From positions 1-64,000 of the forward strand of contig JAFZAP010000062.1 in the NCBI GenBank assembly GCA_017557185.1: DNA of 64,000 bases, in the 5' to 3' direction. Position numbers and translations under genes: made by a program. Below the pieces are notes generated by a model. It was not told the DNA's origin and did no database searches. It saw only the letters and a list, made by a program, of their open reading frames with translations. The stretch comes from Prevotella sp. Lineage in GTDB: Bacteria > Bacteroidota > Bacteroidia > Bacteroidales > Bacteroidaceae. Below, one piece after another: positions 18,231-25,432 of this stretch; the stretch's first letter is position 1; each line of letters begins with the position of its first letter.

Positions 18231-18324
18231 AAAAAAATAAAGCGACGGCCTGTCGCAGGCGATCGCTCTAAATCTTCAATAGGTATTAGTCTTTTAAGGT
18301 AAAAAGATTGTTTTCAGGATAACG
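18231..18324 (-). ncRNA. Candidate small RNA
   Basis: A promoter-terminator unit without a gene, in the 397-bp gap between the divergent GH3 and GH2 genes. Reverse strand: TTTG (18356-18359), 19-nt spacer, TACCTTTG (18329-18336), predicted start near 18324, then about 60 nt and a hairpin (18241-18267, AGCGA..TCGCT outside, GCCTG/CAGGC inside) followed by a T-run. Length about 94 nt. No convincing reading frame. It could also be a leader ending before GH3, as it reads toward that gene. Confidence 0.5.
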
Positions 18325-18401
18325 TCTGCAAAGGTAAGTATTTTTTTATAACTTCCAAACTTTTATGAGAGTTTTTTTCACTAAAAAAATCTGTGTGCCC
18401 A

Positions 18402-18468
18402 CACAATTGTGTTTTTTTTAGAAAGCGCAGAAAAAGTTTGCTGAAATTGGTGAAAAATTGTAACTTTG
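18402..18468 (+). promoter_or_regulatory. Promoter and palindromes upstream of the GH2 gene
   Basis: TTTG at 18437-18440, a 20-nt spacer and TAACTTTG at 18461-18468. A perfect palindrome CACAATTGTG lies at 18402-18411. It is repeated at 18526-18535 inside the first codons, with a half copy at 18543-18550, so it may be an operator. The rest of the gap (18337-18400) shows only A/T-rich sequence. Confidence 0.6.
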
Positions 18469-18499
18469 TCACAGATTATTTGATTCACATCAATTCCTT

Positions 18500-20995
18500 A
18501 TGAACAAGTTGAAAGTATTTTTGTGCACAATTGTGATGATTCCAATTGTGACGAACGCACAGACGCACAGTGAACTTACAATCCGTAACTGGGATTTCTC
18601 GCGCGACAGGCAGTCGTGGAAACAAGTTGAAGTGCCCCACGACTGGGCTATCAGCGGACCCTTCGACAAGAAGTGGGACATACAGGTGGTGGCCATCGAG
18701 CAGAACGGTGAAACCGAGAAGTCGGAGAAGACGGGCCGCTCGGGTGCGCTACCCTGGATAGGCGAAGGCCATTACCGCACTTTTGTTGCCCTCGACGCCC
18801 TGCCCGGACATGCTGAACTCGTGTTCGACGGTGCGATGAGTGAGCCGGTGGTGAAGGTGAACGGTCGTGAGGCCGGTCGCTGGGCTTATGGCTATAACGC
18901 CTTCCGCATCGATGTTACACCTTATTTAATAATAGGGCAGAACCAGATCACGGTCGACTTGCAGAATATCGAGGAGAGTTCGCGCTGGTATCCCGGCGGC
19001 GGCATCTATCGTCCTGTGAAGCTTGTGATGACTGCGCCCACACATTTCGACACATGGGGAACCTACATACGCACCACATCGGCAACGGCCGAGCGGGCAG
19101 GCATCGATGTCGTCGCGAAGGTATGCGGTCTCTTCACCAACACCCAGCAATCTCCCTCTGGAGGACAGGAAGCTGGCTTCACGGCACGCATGTCGCTCTT
19201 TGATGCCAGCGGTGCGCTCATTGCCGAGACCACCCCTGCACGCCTTCAGAAGGACAGTATCGTCAGAGGCAGTTTCGTATTGAAGCAGCCGAATCTGTGG
19301 TCGCCCGAGACGCCTTATCTGTACACGCTAAAGCTGCAGCTGCTGAACGGTGGAGCCGTCGTCGATGAGCAGAGTCATAAGGTAGGTGTGCGCTCCATCT
19401 CCTATACCGCCGAGCGTGGCTTCGAGCTCAACGGCCGGCAGCGCAAGTTCAAGGGTGTCTGTCTGCATCACGACCTCGGTCCGTTGGGTGCCGCTGTCAA
19501 CAAGGCTGCGCTCATTCGTCAGGTACAGATCCTGAAGCAGATGGGCTGCGATGCTATCCGCACCAGCCACAACATGCCTTCGACGATGCAGATGGAGGTC
19601 TATGACTCGCTGGGCATGATGGTCATGGCCGAGTCGTTCGATATGTGGATCTATCCCAAGTGCAAGAATGGCTATGCGCGCTTCTTCAACGAGTGGGGCG
19701 ACCGCGATATGGAAAACCTCGTGTTGAATCATCGCAACCACCCGTCGCTCGTGATGTGGTCGATAGGCAACGAGATTCCCGAACAGGGTAGCATCGAGGG
19801 GCGTGAGCTCGCCGTGCGCCTGCAGGAAATCTGTCATCGCCTCGACCCTTCGCGTCCCGTCACACAGGGTCTCGACCGCGTCGACAACGCCCTCAGCTCG
19901 GGCTTCGCACAGGTTATGGACATCCCCGGCTTCAACTATCGTCTGCACCGCTATGTGGCAGGCTTCGAGAAGCTGCCGCAAGGCTTCCTGCTGGGTAGCG
20001 AGACTGCTTCTACTGTGAGCTCGCGAGGCGTCTATAAGTTCCCGGTGGAGTATTCCAACCACAAGACCTACGATGACGGACAGTGTAGCGGCTATGACAC
20101 AGAGTGCTGCTGGTGGAGCAATCTGCCCGACGACGACTTCATGGCGATGGACGACCTGCCTTACACCATCGGACAATTCGTCTGGACAGGCTTCGACTAT
20201 CTGGGCGAGCCCACACCCTACGACGGCTACTGGCCCTCGCGTTCCTCTTATTTCGGCATCTGCGACCTCGCAGGCCTTCCCAAGGACCGCTACTATCTGT
20301 ACCGCTCCGTGTGGAATACAGATGATCACACCATCCACCTGCTGCCCCACTGGACGTGGCCGGGACGCGAAGGGGAGGTGACGCCCGTCTATTGCTATAC
20401 TGACTATCCCGCCGCCGAGCTCTTCATCAACGGGAAGTCGCAGGGTAAGATCACGAAGGTGGGTCGCGACAAGGCGACCTTCGTTACTACCGACACCCAG
20501 CATCCTGTTGCCAACCCTGAACGCTACGACCGCTACCGCCTGCGCTGGAACGATGTGCGCTACGAGCCAGGCGAACTGCGCGTGGTGGTCTACGACGAAC
20601 AAGGCAACAGGGTAGGGGAGCAGGTGCTTCGAACGGCTGGTAAGCCAACTGCGCTGAAGGCAGAGGTGTGGACACAGAACGGCGATCGCACGCTTCGAGC
20701 CGATGGTGACGATCTTGCCTATATTACCGTCTCGCTGGTCGATAAGGCTGGCAACGAGGTTCCCGATGCTGCCGATCAGCTGACGTTCGATGTGAAGGGA
20801 GCGGGCCGTTTCCGCGCAGTCTGCAACGGCGATGCCACCTCAACGGAAGTCTTCACTAATCCCACGATGCGCCTCTTTGCAGGCAAGCTCGTCGTCACGC
20901 TTCAGGCTGCCGACCACGCTGGCAAGCTGCAGCTCACCATCCGCGACAAGAGTCGCCGAGTGAAGCCCCAAACCCTAACGCTTGAGGTGAAGTAA
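18500..20995 (+). CDS. GH2 beta-galactosidase-like glycoside hydrolase
   Basis: An 831-residue secreted enzyme. Signal peptide 1-20 (cut near TNAQ), a sugar-binding jelly roll (about 30-200), Ig-like domain, GH2 TIM barrel with acid/base Glu in WSIGNEIP (Glu425) and nucleophile Glu in LLGSETAS (Glu501). DUF4982-like and Ig-like domains end it. The family includes beta-galactosidases, mannosidases and glucuronidases; the DUF4982 type is usually called beta-galactosidase. It is divergent from the GH3 operon, so probably acts on the same plant glycans. A 22-nt repeat array starts about 16 nt after its stop. Confidence 0.9.
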   Translation: MNKLKVFLCTIVMIPIVTNAQTHSELTIRNWDFSRDRQSWKQVEVPHDWAISGPFDKKWDIQVVAIEQNGETEKSEKTGRSGALPWIGEGHYRTFVALDALPGHAELVFDGAMSEPVVKVNGREAGRWAYGYNAFRIDVTPYLIIGQNQITVDLQNIEESSRWYPGGGIYRPVKLVMTAPTHFDTWGTYIRTTSATAERAGIDVVAKVCGLFTNTQQSPSGGQEAGFTARMSLFDASGALIAETTPARLQKDSIVRGSFVLKQPNLWSPETPYLYTLKLQLLNGGAVVDEQSHKVGVRSISYTAERGFELNGRQRKFKGVCLHHDLGPLGAAVNKAALIRQVQILKQMGCDAIRTSHNMPSTMQMEVYDSLGMMVMAESFDMWIYPKCKNGYARFFNEWGDRDMENLVLNHRNHPSLVMWSIGNEIPEQGSIEGRELAVRLQEICHRLDPSRPVTQGLDRVDNALSSGFAQVMDIPGFNYRLHRYVAGFEKLPQGFLLGSETASTVSSRGVYKFPVEYSNHKTYDDGQCSGYDTECCWWSNLPDDDFMAMDDLPYTIGQFVWTGFDYLGEPTPYDGYWPSRSSYFGICDLAGLPKDRYYLYRSVWNTDDHTIHLLPHWTWPGREGEVTPVYCYTDYPAAELFINGKSQGKITKVGRDKATFVTTDTQHPVANPERYDRYRLRWNDVRYEPGELRVVVYDEQGNRVGEQVLRTAGKPTALKAEVWTQNGDRTLRADGDDLAYITVSLVDKAGNEVPDAADQLTFDVKGAGRFRAVCNGDATSTEVFTNPTMRLFAGKLVVTLQAADHAGKLQLTIRDKSRRVKPQTLTLEVK

Positions 20996-21010
20996 GGCAA
21001 CACAGATAAA

Positions 21011-21252
21011 AATAGCTCTGTGTTCAACAAAAGCATAGCTTTAATAGTAACGGAGCATAGCTCTAATAGCAACGGAGCATAGCTCTAATAGCAACGGAGC
21101 ATAGCTCTAATAGCAACGGAGCATAGCTCTAATAGTAACGGAGCATAGCTCTATTAGCAACGGAGCATAGCTCTATTAGCAACGGAGCATAGCTCTATTA
21201 GCAACGGAGCATAGCTCTATTAACAACGGAGCATAGCTTACGCCTACTTGTG
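21011..21252. repeat. 22-nt phased dyad repeat array 2
   Basis: Eleven units with exact 22-nt spacing. Unit starts (GCAT) are 21033, 21055, 21077, 21099, 21121, 21143, 21165, 21187, 21209 and 21231, preceded by a degenerate unit at 21011. Each contains the dyad GAGC-ATA-GCTC, followed by TAATAGCAACG or TATTAGCAACG. It fills the space between the convergent GH2 and prmA genes and overlaps the prmA stop codon (21244-21246). No ordinary terminator is seen here. Confidence 0.95.
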
Positions 21253-22113
21253 GAAGACGAGGCAGGACCAGCCGTTGTCGGATGTGGTGCTGACGTGCTG
21301 CAGGCCGTGGTTGGCTGCCTCTTCGATGAGTTGCGGACAATCGGCGTCGTAGAAGCCGCTGAGGACGAGGATGCCGCCTGAGGCCATCACATCGTTGAAG
21401 TGGCGCATGTCGGCCAGCAGGACATTGCGGTTAATGTTGGCAACGATGACGTTGAATACTCCGCTGACATGCGATAGCACACGCGAGTCGCCGCGCAGCA
21501 CCTCGATGTTCTTGACTTTGTTCAGGGCCGCATTGTGAAGGGTGTTCTCCACGCTCCATTCATCGATGTCGTAGCTCACCACTTCCTTTGCGCCGCGCTT
21601 CGAGGCAACGATGCCGAGGATGCCTGTGCCGCAGCCGCAGTCGAGGACGCGCTTCCCTTTCAGGTGGAGCTTCAGCAGGGTAGCAACCACGAGGCGCGTG
21701 GTGCTGTGGGTGCCTGTGCCGAAGGCCATACGTGTCTCGATGCCGATGCGCAGCGGAGCGATGAGCGACGACAGGGGTGTGTTGCCTTGCTGGCGGGCAT
21801 CGTAGATGACACACTGGTCACCTATGAAGATGGGGTCGAAGCCCTGCTGCTCCCAGGTCTCGTTCCAGTCTTTCTGTTCGGCTTTCGCGATGGAGTAGTC
21901 GATGACTGCCTCGCTGATGGGGAACTCGTCGATGGCTTGCTGGAGGCGCACCCGGTCGAGCTGGTCGGTCTGCACATAGCCTACGATGCCGCTGTCGGTA
22001 TCCTCGAACGACTCGAAGCCTGCTTCGCCGACTGCGTCGGCCAGCAGTTCGCGTGATGCCTGCAACAGCGCCTTGTCGCATGTGATTTTGAATGTTACGG
22101 CGTAGTAATTCAT
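21244..22113 (-). CDS. prmA: Ribosomal protein L11 methyltransferase
   Basis: A 289-residue SAM-dependent enzyme that trimethylates Lys residues of ribosomal protein L11. The C-terminal class I methyltransferase fold has VLDCGCGTGILGIVASKRGA and VANINRNVLL (the NPPY-like motif of this family). Residues MAFGTGTHSTTRL before it are typical of PrmA. The ATG at 22113 gives the standard start; the longer frame begins before the promoter at 22137-22144. Its stop lies in the 22-nt array. Confidence 0.95.
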   Translation of the reverse strand: MNYYAVTFKITCDKALLQASRELLADAVGEAGFESFEDTDSGIVGYVQTDQLDRVRLQQAIDEFPISEAVIDYSIAKAEQKDWNETWEQQGFDPIFIGDQCVIYDARQQGNTPLSSLIAPLRIGIETRMAFGTGTHSTTRLVVATLLKLHLKGKRVLDCGCGTGILGIVASKRGAKEVVSYDIDEWSVENTLHNAALNKVKNIEVLRGDSRVLSHVSGVFNVIVANINRNVLLADMRHFNDVMASGGILVLSGFYDADCPQLIEEAANHGLQHVSTTSDNGWSCLVFHK

Positions 22114-22136
22114 GACGTTTGCGTTAAATTTCTCTG

Positions 22137-22144
22137 CAAATTTA
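22137..22144 (-). promoter_or_regulatory. Promoter of prmA
   Basis: Reverse-strand TAAATTTG, 24 nt upstream of the ATG at 22113. Confidence 0.65.
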
Positions 22145-22210
22145 GTTAAAAATAGGGAAAAACCTATCATCGTTTAGGGTTTTTCCTTAATTTTGCATGA
22201 AAAATAGTGG

Positions 22211-22369
22211 TATTTTTGCATCGTGAAAGAGTGAGAAGGCCAAAACAGGGGTCAAAAAAGTGACATACGGCGACATAAAGTTGCTTGCGTCGGAACCCTG
22301 AAACCCGATGCCTCGAACTCTCTTCACAATGTGATCATGAACAGACAAATAATTAAAAGGAGTAAGAAA
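22211..22369 (+). promoter_or_regulatory. Promoter and structured 5' leader
   Basis: TATTTTTG at 22211-22218 (an alternative TAATTTTG is at 22188-22195). Transcription 5 nt after the first box would start at 22223. There the leader opens with GTGAAAGAGT, which pairs with ACTCTCTTCAC at 22317-22327, closing a 105-nt domain with an inner CGAC/GTCG hairpin. After it, AAAAGGAG (22355-22362) is a strong ribosome site for the ATG at 22370, unusual in this phylum. Confidence 0.5.
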
Positions 22370-23407
22370 ATGAAGATGAAGAAATTGTTTCTGCTTTTCG
22401 TCCTTGCTGGAGCGATGCCACTCTCGATGATGGCTCAGGACGACGACCTTTACTTCACCCCTTCGAAGAAGGCCGTGAAGACGAGCTCCTCAGTTAATCA
22501 TAAGCCAGAAAAGCCTACGTACTACGTCGGCAGCAATCGTGATGTAGATGAATACAACCGTCACGGCAAGTTCCGCAGCACCTATCAGAAGATTGGTGTC
22601 GACTCGCTGGGCAACGACATCATTGAGTTCCAGGCTGGCACAGGCATCTATCCCGACACTTCGTATGTGGATACGATGTGGGTGTCGCCGAAGAAGAAGT
22701 ATCAGGACGACGAGGACTATGCCTATAGCCGCCGCATGAGTCGCTGGGATGGCTATTACGGCTGGTACGATCCCTGGTATTATCGCCACTGGGGTCCTTG
22801 GGGCTACTACGGCTGGTACGATCCCTGGTATTACGGCTGGTACGGCTATCCCTGGTATTACGGCTGGGGTCCCTATGATCCCTGGTACTACGGCTATTAC
22901 GGCTATTACGGCTACTACGGCTGGTATGATCCCTGGTATTACGGCTATTATGGCGGAGGCGGCTATGGTGGCAGAACCTACTATGGAACAGGTGTGAGCG
23001 GCACGCGCAATCACGGCACAGCCTCGTATAACGGTCCTCGCGGCTCGTTCAACGGCAGCTCGCGCACTTATGCCAGCGGCACCTTCGGCGGTTCGCGTGC
23101 AGGCAGCTTCGGCTCGCGCTCCGGCAGCACGGCATCGTCGAATAGTGGCATCAGGGTGTCGTCGCGCAGCAACAGCAGCGGCGGTTCCTATAGCAACAGC
23201 TATGGCAACTTCGGCGGTTCGAGCACTACTTCTACTTACAGTCCTCCTCCCACGACAAGCAGCAGCTCGTCGGGCAGCTACAGCGCTCCTGTCTCCTCAG
23301 GTGGCGGCTATAGTGGCGGCGGCGGAGGCGGTGGAGGTACCTTCGGCGGTTCCCGCTCCGGCGGTGGCGGCGGTGGCGGCGGTGGTGGCTTCGGCGGCCG
23401 ACGCTAA
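22370..23407 (+). CDS. Secreted Tyr/Trp/Gly-rich low-complexity protein
   Basis: A 345-residue protein. A signal peptide (MKMKKLFLLFVLAGAMPLSMMAQ) is followed by a charged segment of about 110 residues. Then comes an aromatic repeat block of about 70 residues built from YYGWYDPWYYG-type units, a Ser/Gly/Asn block and a poly-Gly tail ending FGGRR. The start at 22370 is set by the strong ribosome site; a frame from 22331 lacks one. The gene lies 60 nt before an OmpP1-like porin and may share its transcript. I do not recognise a family. The composition resembles adhesive or phase-separating proteins, which is inference only. Confidence 0.8.
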   Translation: MKMKKLFLLFVLAGAMPLSMMAQDDDLYFTPSKKAVKTSSSVNHKPEKPTYYVGSNRDVDEYNRHGKFRSTYQKIGVDSLGNDIIEFQAGTGIYPDTSYVDTMWVSPKKKYQDDEDYAYSRRMSRWDGYYGWYDPWYYRHWGPWGYYGWYDPWYYGWYGYPWYYGWGPYDPWYYGYYGYYGYYGWYDPWYYGYYGGGGYGGRTYYGTGVSGTRNHGTASYNGPRGSFNGSSRTYASGTFGGSRAGSFGSRSGSTASSNSGIRVSSRSNSSGGSYSNSYGNFGGSSTTSTYSPPPTTSSSSSGSYSAPVSSGGGYSGGGGGGGGTFGGSRSGGGGGGGGGGFGGRR

Positions 23408-23467
23408 TTCCCTACATACGTCTTATATAATATAATGTGGCAATTAACATCATAACAAGATACGACA

Positions 23468-25027
23468 ATGAAGAAATACATCATAATAGTAGCGCTGGCA
23501 TTCGCAGTAATGCCCGTGCTCGCACAGGAAACCTATGAGAATGCAAAGGTTACAGCACAGGACCTGAACGGTACTGCCCGCTACGTGGGTATGGGTGGCG
23601 CTATGGAGGCTCTGGGTGCCGATATCTCGACCATCTCCACCAACCCTGCCGGCATCGGACTCTTCCGCAAGTCGACCGCTAACATCTCGTTTGGCCTCGT
23701 CTCGCAGCAGGACGCACAGGAGTTTGCTGAGGGCAACAAGACCAATATGAGCTTCGACCAGGTGGGCTTCGTCTATGCAGCCCGCTCAGGCCAGAACTCA
23801 TTCCTGAACTTCGGCTTCAACTATCACAAGAGCCGCAACTTCGACTACATCCTTTCGGCTGCCGACGGCCTTGATAATGCATCGCAGAACAAGCTCTCCT
23901 ATGCCAAGCAGAAGAACGGCCTGCTGTTCCCTGCCAATTCCGAAGGTGTGCCCGACTTCAGCAATCCCTATGTGTCGTGCAACCAGCTTGATGACATCTA
24001 CGCCCGCAACCTGAACTACGACACAGACGACAACATGTGGTACTACGATCCTGCAACAAGCTACACGCTCGACCGCGCCCATAAGGGATATGTGGGACAG
24101 TACGACTTCAACATCAGCGGAAACATCAACGACCGCGTGTATCTCGGTATGACCATCGGGCTCAGCGACATCAACTATCGTCACTATGGCGAGTACACCG
24201 AGCAGCTGCAGGGCCCCAACGGCAACTACGCTATGACGGTGGCCGACGAGCGCAGAATCGACGGAGCTGGTGCCAGCGTTACGGCAGGTGTCATCGTGCG
24301 TCCTGTTGAGATGTCGCCGTTCCGTGTGGGTCTTTCGGTTGCTACTCCCACCTGGTATGATATGACGACCAGCAATTATACGCGCGTCTTCGATAATATG
24401 GGTGCCAGCGTCGACAACAGCGAGACCTATGATTTCAAGCTCTATACCCCTTGGAAGTTCGGACTCAGCATGGGTCACACCGTTGGCAACTATCTCGCCC
24501 TCGGTGCCAGCTATGAGTATGCCAACTACGCTCATCTCGACTCGCGCTACAAGACCGGCAGCTACTATGACTACTGGTATGGCGAATACTACGATGAGAG
24601 CGAGAGCGACCGCGAGATGAACACCCACACGAAGGAGACGCTGAAGGGTGTGTCGACGCTGAAGCTCGGATTGGAATACAAGCCCGATCCCGCTATCGCC
24701 GTACGCTTCGGCTACAACTATGTGAGCCCGATGTACAAGATGGAAGGCTATAAGGACGGCACCATTCAGAGCGACGGCAGCTACTACAGCTCGGCTACCG
24801 ACTACACGAACTGGAAGGGCACCAACCGCATCACGTGCGGCGTGGGCTATGCCGCAGGCAACTTCAATTTCGACGTGGCCTATCAGTACAGCGCTACCGA
24901 AGGTGAGTTTGCCCCGTTCATGAACTACTGGGACAACGTGACCAGCCTCGATGACAACGTGGCCAATGTGGTCAACGTCTCCAACAAGCGCCATCAGTTG
25001 CTCGTCACACTGGGCTACAAGTTCTAA
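23468..25027 (+). CDS. OmpP1/FadL-like outer-membrane protein
   Basis: A 519-residue predicted beta-barrel. Signal peptide 1-20 (LAQE), then GTARYVGMGGAMEALGADISTISTNPAGIGLFRKS, the N-terminal hallmark of OmpP1/FadL/TodX proteins in Bacteroidota, often labelled hemin receptor. Alternating aromatic strands follow and the protein ends in Phe (LLVTLGYKF), as barrels do. FadL homologues carry hydrophobic compounds across the outer membrane. The substrate here is unknown and the hemin label is weakly founded. Confidence 0.85.
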   Translation: MKKYIIIVALAFAVMPVLAQETYENAKVTAQDLNGTARYVGMGGAMEALGADISTISTNPAGIGLFRKSTANISFGLVSQQDAQEFAEGNKTNMSFDQVGFVYAARSGQNSFLNFGFNYHKSRNFDYILSAADGLDNASQNKLSYAKQKNGLLFPANSEGVPDFSNPYVSCNQLDDIYARNLNYDTDDNMWYYDPATSYTLDRAHKGYVGQYDFNISGNINDRVYLGMTIGLSDINYRHYGEYTEQLQGPNGNYAMTVADERRIDGAGASVTAGVIVRPVEMSPFRVGLSVATPTWYDMTTSNYTRVFDNMGASVDNSETYDFKLYTPWKFGLSMGHTVGNYLALGASYEYANYAHLDSRYKTGSYYDYWYGEYYDESESDREMNTHTKETLKGVSTLKLGLEYKPDPAIAVRFGYNYVSPMYKMEGYKDGTIQSDGSYYSSATDYTNWKGTNRITCGVGYAAGNFNFDVAYQYSATEGEFAPFMNYWDNVTSLDDNVANVVNVSNKRHQLLVTLGYKF

Positions 25028-25141
25028 GGCAGAAGTAGGGTGGTGCGGTCGCAATGGTTAAGAAATTTAAATTTTGCGGCCGCATTCACTATTTTATGTA
25101 AAAAAGTTGCAGATTTATTTGCAATTCATTGAAATAATGAC

Positions 25142-25149
25142 TATCTTTG
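25142..25149 (+). promoter_or_regulatory. Promoter of candidate small RNA
   Basis: TATCTTTG with TTTG at 25118-25121, 20 nt upstream. This good promoter faces no normal gene before the terminator at 25230-25260. Confidence 0.7.
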
Positions 25150-25153
25150 TACC

Positions 25154-25260
25154 GATACTACTCGTTGGAGTATGTATCTTGTAAGAATATTAGTTTTTTT
25201 AGTGGTTAATTTAGTTTTAGTAAGTATTGAGAGCCTGTCGTGAGACAGGCTCTTCTTTTT
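25154..25260 (+). ncRNA. Candidate small RNA with possible 23-residue ORF
   Basis: About 107 nt between a promoter and a strong terminator, in the 405-bp gap after the porin. The predicted 5' end forms a hairpin, GATAC-T-ACTC with GAGT-AT-GTATC. The 3' end is the terminator stem AGAGCCTGTC/GACAGGCTCT and a T-run. A 23-codon frame (ATG 25172, begins MYLVRILVFLVV, hydrophobic) has its GGAG and ATG inside the 5' stem and runs into the terminator. It could be a regulatory RNA, or a small membrane peptide under structural control. Confidence 0.55.
25230..25260 (+). terminator. Terminator of candidate small RNA
   Basis: A 10-bp stem AGAGCCTGTC / GACAGGCTCT with a four-base loop, followed by TCTTTTTG. 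Confidence 0.85.
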
Positions 25261-25317
25261 GATAATAAAAAAAACTAAAAAGTAATGATGACATAGCTCA
25301 TTCTACATGTTTTTTAT

Positions 25318-25410
25318 TAACTTTGGCTATCGCCGAAGTTACTTTCGTTCGGAAATGAAAAAGAAAAACCGTTTTTCTTTTTGCATTTCGCTCACTTATT
25401 CGTAACTTTG
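25318..25410 (+). promoter_or_regulatory. Promoter and two hairpins before the GHL10 gene
   Basis: TAACTTTG at 25403-25410 lies 22 nt before the ATG. Upstream, AACTTTGGC-TATC-GCCGAAGTT (25319-25340) is a 9-bp hairpin that itself contains a TAACTTTG. A longer stem at 25352-25389 (GAAATG/CATTTC outside, AAAAAGAAAA/TTTTCTTTTT inside) covers the expected -33 position. The segment 25261-25317 is A/T-rich with nothing recognisable. Confidence 0.5.
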
Positions 25411-25432
25411 CATCAAATTCTTAGAAAACGCA

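Noticed and set aside
19328..20602. 424-codon reading frame antisense to the GH2 gene
   Set aside because: It mirrors the GH2 codons, has no family features, and the GH2 has a promoter, signal peptide and both catalytic Glu residues.
23798..25054. 418-codon frame antisense to the OmpP1-like gene
   Set aside because: Val/Ala/His-rich shadow translation with no promoter or family signs.
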